This document shows, piece after piece, positions 8,922 through 16,647 of a stretch of 55,762 nt of DNA. The translations under genes and the position numbers were made by a program. The stretch is from contig NZ_MLFN01000022.1 in NCBI RefSeq assembly GCF_002095315.1, positions 1 to 55,762 on the forward strand. Reading direction: 5' to 3'. The notes below the pieces were generated by a model that was given only the letters and a program-made list of their open reading frames with translations, did not search any database and was not told the DNA's origin. Numbering within the stretch: position 1 is the first letter of the stretch; every line of letters begins with the position of its first letter. Origin of the DNA: Pantoea conspicua (GTDB taxonomy: Bacteria; Pseudomonadota; Gammaproteobacteria; Enterobacterales; Enterobacteriaceae).

Positions 8922-9443
8922 ATGTGGGTGGCTGTCTCGCGGTCCTGTCTGACGATTGCACGCGGTCTGTTTCTGCTGATATGGAGTATTAGCGCCTGGA
9001 GTCTGCCGACCAGCACTTTCCAGGTGACCGCTTCGATTGTGGCAGGCTGCGTGATATCCGGTACCAATACCGGCGTTTTTGGCACGCTCAATTTTGGCTC
9101 TCAGTCTGGCGTGGCGACCGGTGTCGTCAGCGCCAGCTATGTGCAAAGCACCACCCTCAATCTTGCCTGTACGCCGGGCACCACGCTGAACATGAGCATT
9201 AATCAGGGCAACAACTACACCACGACGCGCAACCTGAAACTGCCGAACTTCAGCAATACCGTTCCCTACACGCTTTACAGCAACGCCAGCCGCACCACGG
9301 TGATCCCGGTAAACCAGGCGGTGCCACTGAGCTACAGTAATGCCAATAACATCACGCTGCCGATTTATGGCCAGCTGACACTGCCGGGAACCGCGCGCGC
9401 CGGCGTCTATACCGACACCCTGACCGTCACCCTGAGCTGGTGA
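8922..9443 (+). CDS. Spore coat U domain fimbrial subunit (Csu-type pilin, second copy)
   Basis: A 173-residue SCPU-domain protein beginning 16 bp after the first pilin. The N-terminus is a longer signal peptide (basic residues, then a hydrophobic core about 14-26, ending WSLPTS). Core features are a GCVISG cysteine, LACTPGT cysteine, FGTLNFGS, PYTLYSNAS and a terminal GVYTDTLTVTLSW strand. Sequence is clearly diverged from the first subunit, so it is likely a minor or adaptor subunit (CsuA- or CsuB-like) rather than a recent duplicate. No strong Shine-Dalgarno is evident, consistent with translational coupling to the upstream gene. Confidence 0.85.
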   Translation: MWVAVSRSCLTIARGLFLLIWSISAWSLPTSTFQVTASIVAGCVISGTNTGVFGTLNFGSQSGVATGVVSASYVQSTTLNLACTPGTTLNMSINQGNNYTTTRNLKLPNFSNTVPYTLYSNASRTTVIPVNQAVPLSYSNANNITLPIYGQLTLPGTARAGVYTDTLTVTLSW

Positions 9444-9470
9444 GGCGATATCAATAACAAGGAAACGACG

Positions 9471-10169
9471 ATGAAGTTACTGCGCGCCCTGCTGATTCTG
9501 ATCGGCACCACCTTACTGTCGCCGGCTTTTGCCGCTAACTCGGTGATGATCTGGCCGATCGATCCGGCGATCAATCCTGCGGAGAAAGCCAGCGAACTGT
9601 GGCTGGAGAACCGCGGCAACAGCACCACCATGATGCAGATCCGGGTATTCGGCTGGCAGCAGGTCAATGACCAGGAGCAGTACCAGACGCAGCAACAGGT
9701 GGTCGCCAGCCCGCCGATGGTGCGGATGGAGCCCGGCCAGAAGCAGTTGGTCCGGCTGATCAAGCAGACCCCACCCGCTGCCGGTCAGGAGCTGGCCTAT
9801 CGGGTGGTGCTGGATGAGATCCCGACGCCGCGCCAGCCGGGCGAAAACCAGGCCGGACTGACTTTTCAGATGCGCTATTCGGTGCCACTGTTTGTCTATG
9901 GCGAGGGCCTCAGCGCCGACAGCGTCCGTCCGGATCTCAGCTGGCAGCAGGTCAGCGAAGGCGGTAAGCGCTGGCTACAGCTGACCAACCGCGGCAACGG
10001 CCATGCCCGCCTCAGTCACGTCAGCGTCGGTGGCCGCAAGCTGGGCGAAGGGTTATATGGCTATGTGCTGGCTAACAGCCGCTATCGCTGGCCGCTGAAC
10101 GCGGCGGTCAGTGGTGAACTCGCGGCTGAAGTGAACAAGAGCCAGTGGCGCAGCGCTGCCCAGCAGTAA
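9471..10169 (+). CDS. Periplasmic fimbrial chaperone (CsuC-like)
   Basis: A 232-residue PapD-superfamily chaperone with a signal peptide (residues 1-21, ending SPAFA). It has the two immunoglobulin-like domains: MQIRVFGWQQV in domain 1 and the G1 donor-strand region PGQKQLVRLIKQ, where alternating hydrophobic residues would complete the pilin fold in the periplasm. RVFGWQ is typical of the archaic (Csu-type) chaperones. AAGGA lies 8 nt upstream of the ATG. It sits between the pilins and the usher in the standard Csu gene order. Confidence 0.92.
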   Translation: MKLLRALLILIGTTLLSPAFAANSVMIWPIDPAINPAEKASELWLENRGNSTTMMQIRVFGWQQVNDQEQYQTQQQVVASPPMVRMEPGQKQLVRLIKQTPPAAGQELAYRVVLDEIPTPRQPGENQAGLTFQMRYSVPLFVYGEGLSADSVRPDLSWQQVSEGGKRWLQLTNRGNGHARLSHVSVGGRKLGEGLYGYVLANSRYRWPLNAAVSGELAAEVNKSQWRSAAQQ

Positions 10170-10176
10170 GCGCCCG

Positions 10177-12816
10177 ATGAAACTTTTTTCTCTTCATCCC
10201 TGTGCGCTGGCGGTAACCAGCGTCTTTTACTGTCTGACGCCAGGCCTGTCACTGGCGGAAACCTACTCATCCCTGCCGCCACCGCCCAGCCTGCAGAACC
10301 CCGGTAACGGCCAGCAATATATGCTGGAGCTGATCGTTAACCAGCAGGCGCGCGGTGACATCGTGGCGGTTGAACAGCGTGACGGTCACTTCTGGCTGCG
10401 CAGTGGCGACCTGCAGCGGGCCGGTCTGCCGCAGGATAAACTGGGATCGCAGCCGCAGGTCGACGTCAGCGTCATACCGCAGGTCAAAGTGGAGTATGAC
10501 GATGCGCGGCAACGTCTGCTGCTCACCGTGCCACCCGGCTGGCTACCGGGTCAGGTGATTGGCGAGGCGCAAAACGGACCGCGCTACCCCGGACGTACCA
10601 GCAGTGGCGCGCTGATCAATTACGATCTCTACGCCAGCCGCACCGATACCAGCGGCACCCGTCTCTCCGCCTGGAACGAGCTACGGCTGTTTGGACCGGC
10701 AGGCCAGTTCTTCAGCAACGGCGTCTGGCAGCAGCAGCTGGAAGGCAGCACCAGTTATCAGGATGATGGCTATATCCGCTACGACAGCGGATGGAGTAAT
10801 GAAAATGAGAATGCGGCAATCAGCTGGCGGGTCGGCGATCTGGTAACCGATTCGCTGGCCTGGAGTAATAGCGTGCGGCTCGGCGGCATCCGTATTGGCC
10901 GCGATTTTGGCGTCCGTCCCGATCTGGTGACCTATCCGTTGCCCGCCTTTTCCGGTCAGGCCGCCGTGCCTTCCACCGTCGATCTGTTTATCAACGGCTA
11001 CCGCTCCAGCCAGGCGAACGTGCAGCCGGGGCCCTGGTCGCTGACCAACGTGCCGTTTGTTAACGGTGCCGGCGACGCGGTGATCACCACCACCGATGCA
11101 GTAGGACGGCGCGTGACGACCACCCTGCCGTTCTACGTCTCCAGCAGCCTGCTGAAGTCCGGCTTGTCCGATTACGTCTTTTCTGCCGGGGCGATCCGCG
11201 AGAACTATGGGATAAAGAATTTCGATTATGGCGCGGCGGCGGCCAGTGGCTCTTATCGTTACGGCCTGACCGACTGGCTGACGCTGGAGAGTCACGCTGA
11301 AGGCAGCGACAGCCTGGCGATGGGCGGCGTCGGCGGACTGCTGCGCGTCGGAAGCTGGGGCGTGGTGAATGGCGCGGTAGCGCACAGCCAGCTCGATGGC
11401 GAAACCGGCACGCAGTACAGCTGGGGATATCAGTACAACAACCGCTGGTTTAACCTCGGTACCCAGCAAACCCAGCGCAGTCGCGACTTTGGTAATCTGG
11501 CGCTGGTCGGCAGCCGCGCCGGCACTGACGCCGGTAGCAGCTATGCCCTGTCACGCCGCAGCGCCCAGTACAGCGCCAGCGTGTCGCTCAACCGCTTCGG
11601 CAGCGTCGGCGCGGCGTACATCGATATCACCGGTGGCCGCGGCGATCGCACCCGGTTATGGAACCTCTCCTGGAGTAAAAATCTGTGGGGCAACAGCAGC
11701 CTCTCTGTTTCAGCCAGCCGCGATCAGCAGGAGAAAAGCTGGACCGGAGCTATTTCGCTGGTGATCCCGTTTGGCGAACAGGGCAGCGCCGCCATCAGCA
11801 CCGAACGCGACCCGCTGGGACGCGACAGCCAGCGGCTCTATGTCTCGCGTGCCATGCCCAGCGACGGCGGCATCGCCTGGGACGCCTCCTGGGCCAATCA
11901 GAGCGGCGACAGCGGCGATTATCGTCAGGGCAGCCTGCGCTATCGCAACAATCAGATTGATACCTCGGCGGGCTTTTATGGCGACGATGCCAACACCACG
12001 CAATGGGCTGACCTCTCCGGCGCGCTGGTGCTGATGGATAACAGCCTGTTTATCGCCAACGAGATTAACGACGCCTTTGTGCTGGTCAAAACCCGCTATC
12101 CCGACGTCACGGTACGGTACGAGAATCAGGCAATGGGCCGCACCAATCAGCAGGGCTATCTGCTGGTGCCGTCGATCAGCAGCTACTATCCGGCCAAATA
12201 TGATATCGACACCCTCGACCTGCCCGCGGATATGACCACACCACGGGTGGAGCAGCGGTTTGCCGTGAAGCGCCAGAGCGGCTATCTGCTTAACTTCCCG
12301 GTGGAAAAACTGCGCTCCGCCAGCGTGATCCTGCACGATGCGCAGGGCCAGCCGTTGCCGGTCTCCAGCCTGGTGCAGCGCCCCGATCACGCCACCGAAT
12401 ATGTCGGCTGGGATGGCATTGTCTGGATGGAGGATCTGAGGGCCAGCAATCCGATACAGGTGGTGACGCCGGATGGTCGCCACTGTGACACCGAACTGCG
12501 TATTGCCGGCGGTCAGCCGCAGGCGCTGAAAACCTATGGGCCATTGATCTGCGCGCTGCCGGCAGCGGCGGCGGGCAGCACCGCCCATCCTGCTGATGTT
12601 TTGCTACCGGAAATCCACCATGATAAATCGTCTGCTGTTCGCGGCTCTGCTGCTTTTGTTGCCGGCACTGGGTTACGCCGCCTGCGCCCTGCCCGCCTCC
12701 ACCGCCAGTTTCGGCTCCGTCACCACTTTTGTTGCCAACAGTACCGTCAGTTCGGTCACCACCAACGCCAACGTCAACTGCGGGGCCGGGGCGGCGCTGT
12801 CGCTGCTCGGCAATAA
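10177..12816 (+). CDS. Fimbrial outer-membrane usher (CsuD-like), with suspicious C-terminal overrun
   Basis: An 879-residue reading frame starting 7 bp after the chaperone gene. It has a signal peptide (about residues 1-28), an N-terminal periplasmic domain, a beta-barrel with plug (DLFINGYRSSQANVQPGPW region), and C-terminal domains (PVSSLVQRPD, YVGWDGIVWMEDL, CDTELRI with a nearby second cysteine in GPLICALP). This is an archaic-type usher that secretes and assembles the pilins. Oddity: after GPLICALP the frame runs another 220 bp inside the adhesin gene, encoding an Arg/Gln/His-rich tail unlike usher ends. In the -1 frame a TGA occurs at 12594-12596, overlapping an ATG at 12596. A one-base loss in the GCG-rich run at about 12556-12576 would explain this. 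Confidence 0.87.
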   Translation: MKLFSLHPCALAVTSVFYCLTPGLSLAETYSSLPPPPSLQNPGNGQQYMLELIVNQQARGDIVAVEQRDGHFWLRSGDLQRAGLPQDKLGSQPQVDVSVIPQVKVEYDDARQRLLLTVPPGWLPGQVIGEAQNGPRYPGRTSSGALINYDLYASRTDTSGTRLSAWNELRLFGPAGQFFSNGVWQQQLEGSTSYQDDGYIRYDSGWSNENENAAISWRVGDLVTDSLAWSNSVRLGGIRIGRDFGVRPDLVTYPLPAFSGQAAVPSTVDLFINGYRSSQANVQPGPWSLTNVPFVNGAGDAVITTTDAVGRRVTTTLPFYVSSSLLKSGLSDYVFSAGAIRENYGIKNFDYGAAAASGSYRYGLTDWLTLESHAEGSDSLAMGGVGGLLRVGSWGVVNGAVAHSQLDGETGTQYSWGYQYNNRWFNLGTQQTQRSRDFGNLALVGSRAGTDAGSSYALSRRSAQYSASVSLNRFGSVGAAYIDITGGRGDRTRLWNLSWSKNLWGNSSLSVSASRDQQEKSWTGAISLVIPFGEQGSAAISTERDPLGRDSQRLYVSRAMPSDGGIAWDASWANQSGDSGDYRQGSLRYRNNQIDTSAGFYGDDANTTQWADLSGALVLMDNSLFIANEINDAFVLVKTRYPDVTVRYENQAMGRTNQQGYLLVPSISSYYPAKYDIDTLDLPADMTTPRVEQRFAVKRQSGYLLNFPVEKLRSASVILHDAQGQPLPVSSLVQRPDHATEYVGWDGIVWMEDLRASNPIQVVTPDGRHCDTELRIAGGQPQALKTYGPLICALPAAAAGSTAHPADVLLPEIHHDKSSAVRGSAAFVAGTGLRRLRPARLHRQFRLRHHFCCQQYRQFGHHQRQRQLRGRGGAVAARQ

Positions 12817-13597
12817 CCAGATCACCTTTCAACTGACCGTTGCCACCAACAGTAACGGCACCCGCGGCATTCTGAAGCGCAGCGGCGATACCGGCAGCGA
12901 CAACGTGCCGGTGCGGCTCTGTACCGACAGCGCCTGCGCCAATGAACTGACGATCGGCGGTACGCCATTCGTCTTTGGCTCGCAAACCCTGATCAACCTG
13001 GCTGGCCTGCTGGGCAGCCTGAACTTCGCGATCCCGGTCTATCTGCGTACCGTGCCGGGTCAGGTGGTGGCTGCGGGCAGTTATCAGGTGACGCTGAACC
13101 TGGCGGTGACCTACCGTATCTGTACCAGCATCGCCATTGGCAACCTTTGCCTCAGCGAGCAGAACGGCAGCGGTGTGATCCCGATCACCGTCACGGCGAT
13201 CCTGACCAATGACTGCACCACCATTACCGCGCCGAATATCGGCTTTGGCAGCGCGCCGCTGGTCGGCAGCTTCTCCAGCGTGTCACAGACCATCAACGTG
13301 CTGTGCAGCAAAGGCAGCACCTATACCGTTGGCCTGAGCAACGGCAGTTATCCAACTGGCAGCGTCAGGAATATGGCGAGCGGGGCAAACCGGCTGAGCT
13401 ATGAGATTTATAAGGGGACGACCAGCAACCGCTGGGGACCGGGCGGCACTGAACGCTGGAGCAGTACCACCTCATCGGCGGTGTCGGCAGACGGATTGAC
13501 GCGCGGCTTTAACTACACCGCGCGGGTCCTCACCAGCCAGAACACGCCGCCCGCCGGCAACTACAGCGACAGCGTGGTGGTGGATTTGTCGTTTTAG
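12620..13597 (+). CDS. Spore coat U two-domain fimbrial tip adhesin (CsuE-like)
   Basis: About 325 residues with a clear signal peptide from MINRLLFAALLLLLPALGYA and two SCPU domains: one starting ACALPASTASFGS, one starting after TAILTNDCTTITAPNIGFGS. In Csu fimbriae the two-domain subunit (CsuE) is the tip adhesin that contacts surfaces through exposed hydrophobic loops; assignment is by domain count and position at the end of the operon. The second domain ends NYSDSVVVDLSF. The ATG at 12620 best fits the signal peptide; an ATG eight codons upstream (12596) would couple to a possible usher stop. The stop codon overlaps that of the convergent transporter gene. Confidence 0.85.
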   Translation: MINRLLFAALLLLLPALGYAACALPASTASFGSVTTFVANSTVSSVTTNANVNCGAGAALSLLGNNQITFQLTVATNSNGTRGILKRSGDTGSDNVPVRLCTDSACANELTIGGTPFVFGSQTLINLAGLLGSLNFAIPVYLRTVPGQVVAAGSYQVTLNLAVTYRICTSIAIGNLCLSEQNGSGVIPITVTAILTNDCTTITAPNIGFGSAPLVGSFSSVSQTINVLCSKGSTYTVGLSNGSYPTGSVRNMASGANRLSYEIYKGTTSNRWGPGGTERWSSTTSSAVSADGLTRGFNYTARVLTSQNTPPAGNYSDSVVVDLSF

Positions 13598-14916
13598 AGC
13601 GAAGCGCTGACCGGTGCGCCGCTGTGACGCGCCTGGTACTGCTTCACCATCCGGCCAATCAGTAAGGTACCGATCAAGCCACACACGGCGGCGAAGGTCA
13701 GCCAGACGCCCGGCATCGCTTTGTCGCCAGTGACGTGGATCAGGTAGCTGGAAATCGCTGGGGTAAAGCCGCCAAACAGCGCGGTCGCCAGGCTGTAGGC
13801 CATCGAGAAACCGGCGGCGCGCACCTCGGCTGGCATAATTTCCGCCAGATAAACCACCATCGCCCCGTTATAGCTGGCATAGAGAAATGATAGCCACAGT
13901 TCCGCTTCCAGCAAATGAGCGAAGCTGGCCGAGCCTACCAGCCAGTGCAGCACCGGCCAGGTGGTGACAATCATCAGCAGGGTAAAAACGATCAGTAGCG
14001 GACGACGGCCGATGCGGTCCGACAGCGCTCCCATCAGCGGCAGCCAGATCAGGTTAGAGACACCCACACACAGCGTCACCAGGAATGCCTGCTTATCACT
14101 CATCATCAGCACCGTTTTGCCAAAGGTCGGCGTAAACGCGGTAATCATGTAGAACATCACGGTGGTGGTCACCACCATCAGCATCCCCGCCAGTACCAGT
14201 GCCCAGTTGCTGGCTACCGAGCGCATAATCTCAGTCATGCGCGGATGGTGTTTACGTTTGCTGAACGCTTCAGTCTCTTCCAGCATCCGGCGAATATAGA
14301 ACAGGAACGGTACGATCAGGCAGCCGACCACAAACGGAATACGCCAGCCCCATTCGGTAACCGCCTCTTTCGCCAGCAGGTGATTCAGCGCCAGGCCGAG
14401 CAGCGCGGCAAAGATCACCGCAACCTGCTGACTGCCGGACTGCCAGCTGACAAAGAACCCTTTGCGTCCTTCGGGCGCGACTTCCGCCAGATAGACCGAG
14501 ACGCCACCCAGTTCAACGCCTGCCGAGAAGCCCTGCAATAAACGACCGAGCAGGATCAGAATCGGAGCCGCCACGCCCAGCGTGGCATAGCCGGGGACCA
14601 GCGCAATCGTCAGGGTGCCGATCGCCATCAGGCCAAGCGTCAGCAGCAAACCTTTGCGGCGGCCGTGGTGGTCAATGTAAGCCCCGAGAATAATCGCCCC
14701 CAGCGGGCGCATCAGGAAGCCGGCACCAAAGGTCATCAGGGTCAGCATCAGGGAAGCGAACGGGTTATCGCCGGGGAAAAAGGTTTTAGCGATGGCGGTG
14801 GCGTAGTAACCAAACACCATAAAGTCGTACATTTCGAGAAAGTTACCGCTGGTAACGCTAAAGATAGTGCGGGCAGCACTTTTCGGCGGCTTTTGTAAAG
14901 ACGGGATGTGACTCAT
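13594..14916 (-). CDS. Citrate-proton symporter-like MFS transporter (CitA/CitH family)
   Basis: A 440-residue inner-membrane MFS protein of the metabolite:H+ symporter (MHS) group with about 12 helices. It closely resembles the plasmid-borne CitA and Klebsiella CitH citrate carriers throughout, for example SGNFLEMYDFMVFGYYATAIAKTFFP split across helix 1, GRLLQGFSAGVELGGVSVYLAE, and GDKAMPGVW near the end. Likely role is proton-coupled citrate or tricarboxylate uptake; the exact substrate is inference. A near-perfect CRP-type site lies about 60 bp upstream of the ATG, suggesting catabolite control. Its stop codon overlaps the fimbrial adhesin stop on the opposite strand. Confidence 0.88.
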   Translation of the reverse strand: MSHIPSLQKPPKSAARTIFSVTSGNFLEMYDFMVFGYYATAIAKTFFPGDNPFASLMLTLMTFGAGFLMRPLGAIILGAYIDHHGRRKGLLLTLGLMAIGTLTIALVPGYATLGVAAPILILLGRLLQGFSAGVELGGVSVYLAEVAPEGRKGFFVSWQSGSQQVAVIFAALLGLALNHLLAKEAVTEWGWRIPFVVGCLIVPFLFYIRRMLEETEAFSKRKHHPRMTEIMRSVASNWALVLAGMLMVVTTTVMFYMITAFTPTFGKTVLMMSDKQAFLVTLCVGVSNLIWLPLMGALSDRIGRRPLLIVFTLLMIVTTWPVLHWLVGSASFAHLLEAELWLSFLYASYNGAMVVYLAEIMPAEVRAAGFSMAYSLATALFGGFTPAISSYLIHVTGDKAMPGVWLTFAAVCGLIGTLLIGRMVKQYQARHSGAPVSASL

Positions 14917-14968
14917 AACGGCTTCCTGTAGTTTTTTAGCCGTTTTAGCCTGCCTGAGGCGGCAATAA

Positions 14969-14984
14969 TGTGAGCAATCTCACC
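14969..14984 (-). promoter_or_regulatory. CRP-like binding site upstream of the citrate symporter gene
   Basis: TGTGAGCAATCTCACC matches TGTGA-N6-TCACA at nine of ten half-site positions and has AT-rich flanks. It is centred about 60 bp upstream of the symporter ATG, so it lies at a distance compatible with CRP activation of that gene. Confidence 0.6.
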
Positions 14985-15103
14985 ATTGCACTTTACAAAA
15001 CTGTGTGCAGAGGTAACAACCAATTAACAGTTGAGCATCCCCAGCATAACCAACCGCTGGAAGCGCCGGTTCGCCTGATTTCATCCGGTCTGACGGTCAG
15101 CAT

Positions 15104-15129
15104 AAAAAAAGGCGGCTGAATCAGCCGCC
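15104..15129 (-). terminator. Rho-independent terminator after exbD
   Basis: On the minus strand a GC-rich 7-bp stem (GGCGGCT/AGCCGCC, extendable by two pairs) is followed by seven T residues (15104-15110 read in reverse). It lies 24 bp past the exbD stop and ends the exbB-exbD transcript. Confidence 0.88.
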
Positions 15130-15152
15130 TTCTCTCTCTGTCGGGTAAACCG

Positions 15153-15575
15153 CTATTTCTTCACGGTTTCCATACCCATCAGTCCAATTTTCAGATAGCC
15201 CGCGCTACGCAGTTGATCCATCACGCTCATCAGCGTTTCGTAATCCACCGACTTGTCTGCCTGGAAGAAAATCGTGGTCTCTTTGTTGCCACCGGTCTGA
15301 CCGGTCAGCACGCTGACCAGCGATTCCGGCGTCACCTGATCGTTACCGACGTACAGTTGCTTATCCGCCTTGATCGACAGGTAAACCGGTTTTTCCGGTC
15401 GCGGTTGTGGCGCGCTGGTAGAAGCAGGCAGATTCACGCGCACGTCGACAGTCGCCAGCGGTGCCGCCACCATGAAGATAATCAGCAGAACCAGCATCAC
15501 GTCGATAAACGGCGTGACGTTGATCTCATGCATTTCACCATCGGTTTCCAGATCGTCGTTTAATCGCATGGCCAT
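15153..15575 (-). CDS. exbD: TonB-system proton channel subunit ExbD
   Basis: A 140-residue protein matching ExbD: short cytoplasmic N-terminus, a single transmembrane helix beginning NVTPFIDVMLVLLIIFMVAAP with the conserved proton-carrying Asp, then a periplasmic domain ending near MGMETVKK. With ExbB it forms the channel that uses proton motive force to energise TonB for uptake of iron-siderophores and cobalamin. It starts six bases after exbB stops, and the pair is terminated by a strong hairpin. Confidence 0.97.
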   Translation of the reverse strand: MAMRLNDDLETDGEMHEINVTPFIDVMLVLLIIFMVAAPLATVDVRVNLPASTSAPQPRPEKPVYLSIKADKQLYVGNDQVTPESLVSVLTGQTGGNKETTIFFQADKSVDYETLMSVMDQLRSAGYLKIGLMGMETVKK

Positions 15576-15581
15576 AACAGC

Positions 15582-16322
15582 TTACCCTAAGCGCAGTTTC
15601 TGGGTCGTCGCAGGACGCGGAACGTCAGTGGCGACGTTTCCCAGATCAATATCACGGCTCTGTAACAGCAGCACCTGCGCCGCTACATCACCCAGCGAGG
15701 CTTTGTAGTTGGCGATCATCCGGGCAAAAATGTTATAGATCACCACTGCCGGAATCGCGGCCACCAGGCCAATCGCCGTCGCCAGCAGCGCTTCCGCGAT
15801 GCCTGGCGCCACGACCGCAAGATTGGTGGTCTGGGTTTTGGCGATGCCGATGAAGCTGTTCATGATGCCCCACACGGTGCCGAACAGCCCGATAAACGGC
15901 GCGACCGAACCGATGGTCGCCAGGAAGCCGTTGCCGCGGCCCGCATGGCGGCTGAAAGCGGCAACGCGGCGCTCAAGACGGAAGCTGGTACGATCTTTAA
16001 TGCCGTTGGTGTCTTCTACCCCGGCTGACAGCTCAAGTTCATTTTGTGCGTCGTTCAGTAGCACGGCGCTATGGCTGTGACCGGTAAACTGCTGAGCAAT
16101 ACGGGCGGCGTCATTCAGGTTACGCGCTTCGCCCAGCGCCTGCTGCTCACGTTTCAGGCGACGTTTAGCGGCGCTCAGTTCGGCATATTTGCCGAAAAAG
16201 ATCGCCCAGGTGACGACCGAGGCCAGTAACAGGCCAATCATCACTACCTTTACCACGATATCGGCATGTTGATACATGCCCCAAACGGAGAGGTCCGTTT
16301 GCATCAAATCACTGGCTACCAC
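15582..16322 (-). CDS. exbB: TonB-system proton channel subunit ExbB
   Basis: A 246-residue protein matching E. coli ExbB (244 residues): three transmembrane helices, LMQTDLSVWGMYQHADIVVK at the N-terminus, RTSFRLERRVAAFSRHAGRG, and the FIGLFGTVWGIMNSFIGI and GLVAAIPAVVIYN helices. It forms the pentameric scaffold around ExbD in the inner membrane. A Fur-box-like sequence upstream suggests iron repression. In E. coli the neighbour across the promoter is metC; here a TRAP transporter operon intervenes. Confidence 0.97.
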   Translation of the reverse strand: MVASDLMQTDLSVWGMYQHADIVVKVVMIGLLLASVVTWAIFFGKYAELSAAKRRLKREQQALGEARNLNDAARIAQQFTGHSHSAVLLNDAQNELELSAGVEDTNGIKDRTSFRLERRVAAFSRHAGRGNGFLATIGSVAPFIGLFGTVWGIMNSFIGIAKTQTTNLAVVAPGIAEALLATAIGLVAAIPAVVIYNIFARMIANYKASLGDVAAQVLLLQSRDIDLGNVATDVPRPATTQKLRLG

Positions 16323-16387
16323 GCTGCTTCTCCAACTTCATCTACAGGGATGCGAGACAAGCGCGAATAATAGCAAAATGACAGCGA

Positions 16388-16406
16388 ATTGATAGTCGTT
16401 CTCATT
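16388..16406 (-). promoter_or_regulatory. Fur-box-like operator upstream of exbB
   Basis: TGATAGTCGTTCTCATT (16390-16406) differs at only two positions from the canonical Fur-type string TGATAATCATTCTCATT. It lies 66-84 bp upstream of the exbB start, where iron-dependent repression of exbBD is known in enterobacteria. Confidence 0.7.
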
Positions 16407-16456
16407 AGTATTTACAAACCCCGCCAGCTGCCAGGCCGCCCGTTTGATTAGCGTTT

Positions 16457-16521
16457 AACAACTCGTTTCGAAAATGTGATGTCGAGTGAAAATTTATTAA
16501 AACAACGTTTCAAAATGTGAT
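16457..16521 (+). repeat. Imperfect direct repeat in the TRAP-operon promoter region
   Basis: Unit 1 (16457-16480) and unit 2 (16501-16521) share AACAAC, then GTTTC and AAAATGTGAT, differing by an inserted TC and one extra base in unit 1. The spacing from start to start is 44 bp, about four helical turns. Each unit ends in TGTGA, the CRP half-site; in unit 2 this continues to TCATT (16516-16531), a weaker CRP match. Unit 2 also overlaps a KdgR-like dyad on the minus strand, TGAAAC-GTT-GTTTTA (16498-16512). Duplicated operators for a sugar-acid regulator are a reasonable reading but unproven. Confidence 0.5.
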
Positions 16522-16647
16522 CGCATTCATTCAATTAACATTTGCGCATTTTTCCGTCGCCGCTTTTCACTATGCTGGCTCCACGCGGCCCTTTGCTACA
16601 CACGCCGGATTCCTGAGCGCCGCCCTTCCTTTGCTGGAGACAACATA

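Larger units (their letters stand above)
16323..16647. other. Divergent control region between exbB and the TRAP operon
   Basis: About 325 bp without a gene. The exbB side has a Fur-like box, the TRAP side an imperfect direct repeat, a KdgR-like dyad and a CRP-like half-conserved site (separate entries). The middle (about 16440-16560) is AT-rich. Confidence 0.6.

Noticed and set aside
10681..11469. A 262-codon open frame antisense to the usher gene
   Set aside because: It is a shadow of a high-GC coding strand, has no Shine-Dalgarno or recognisable family, and the usher is well supported.
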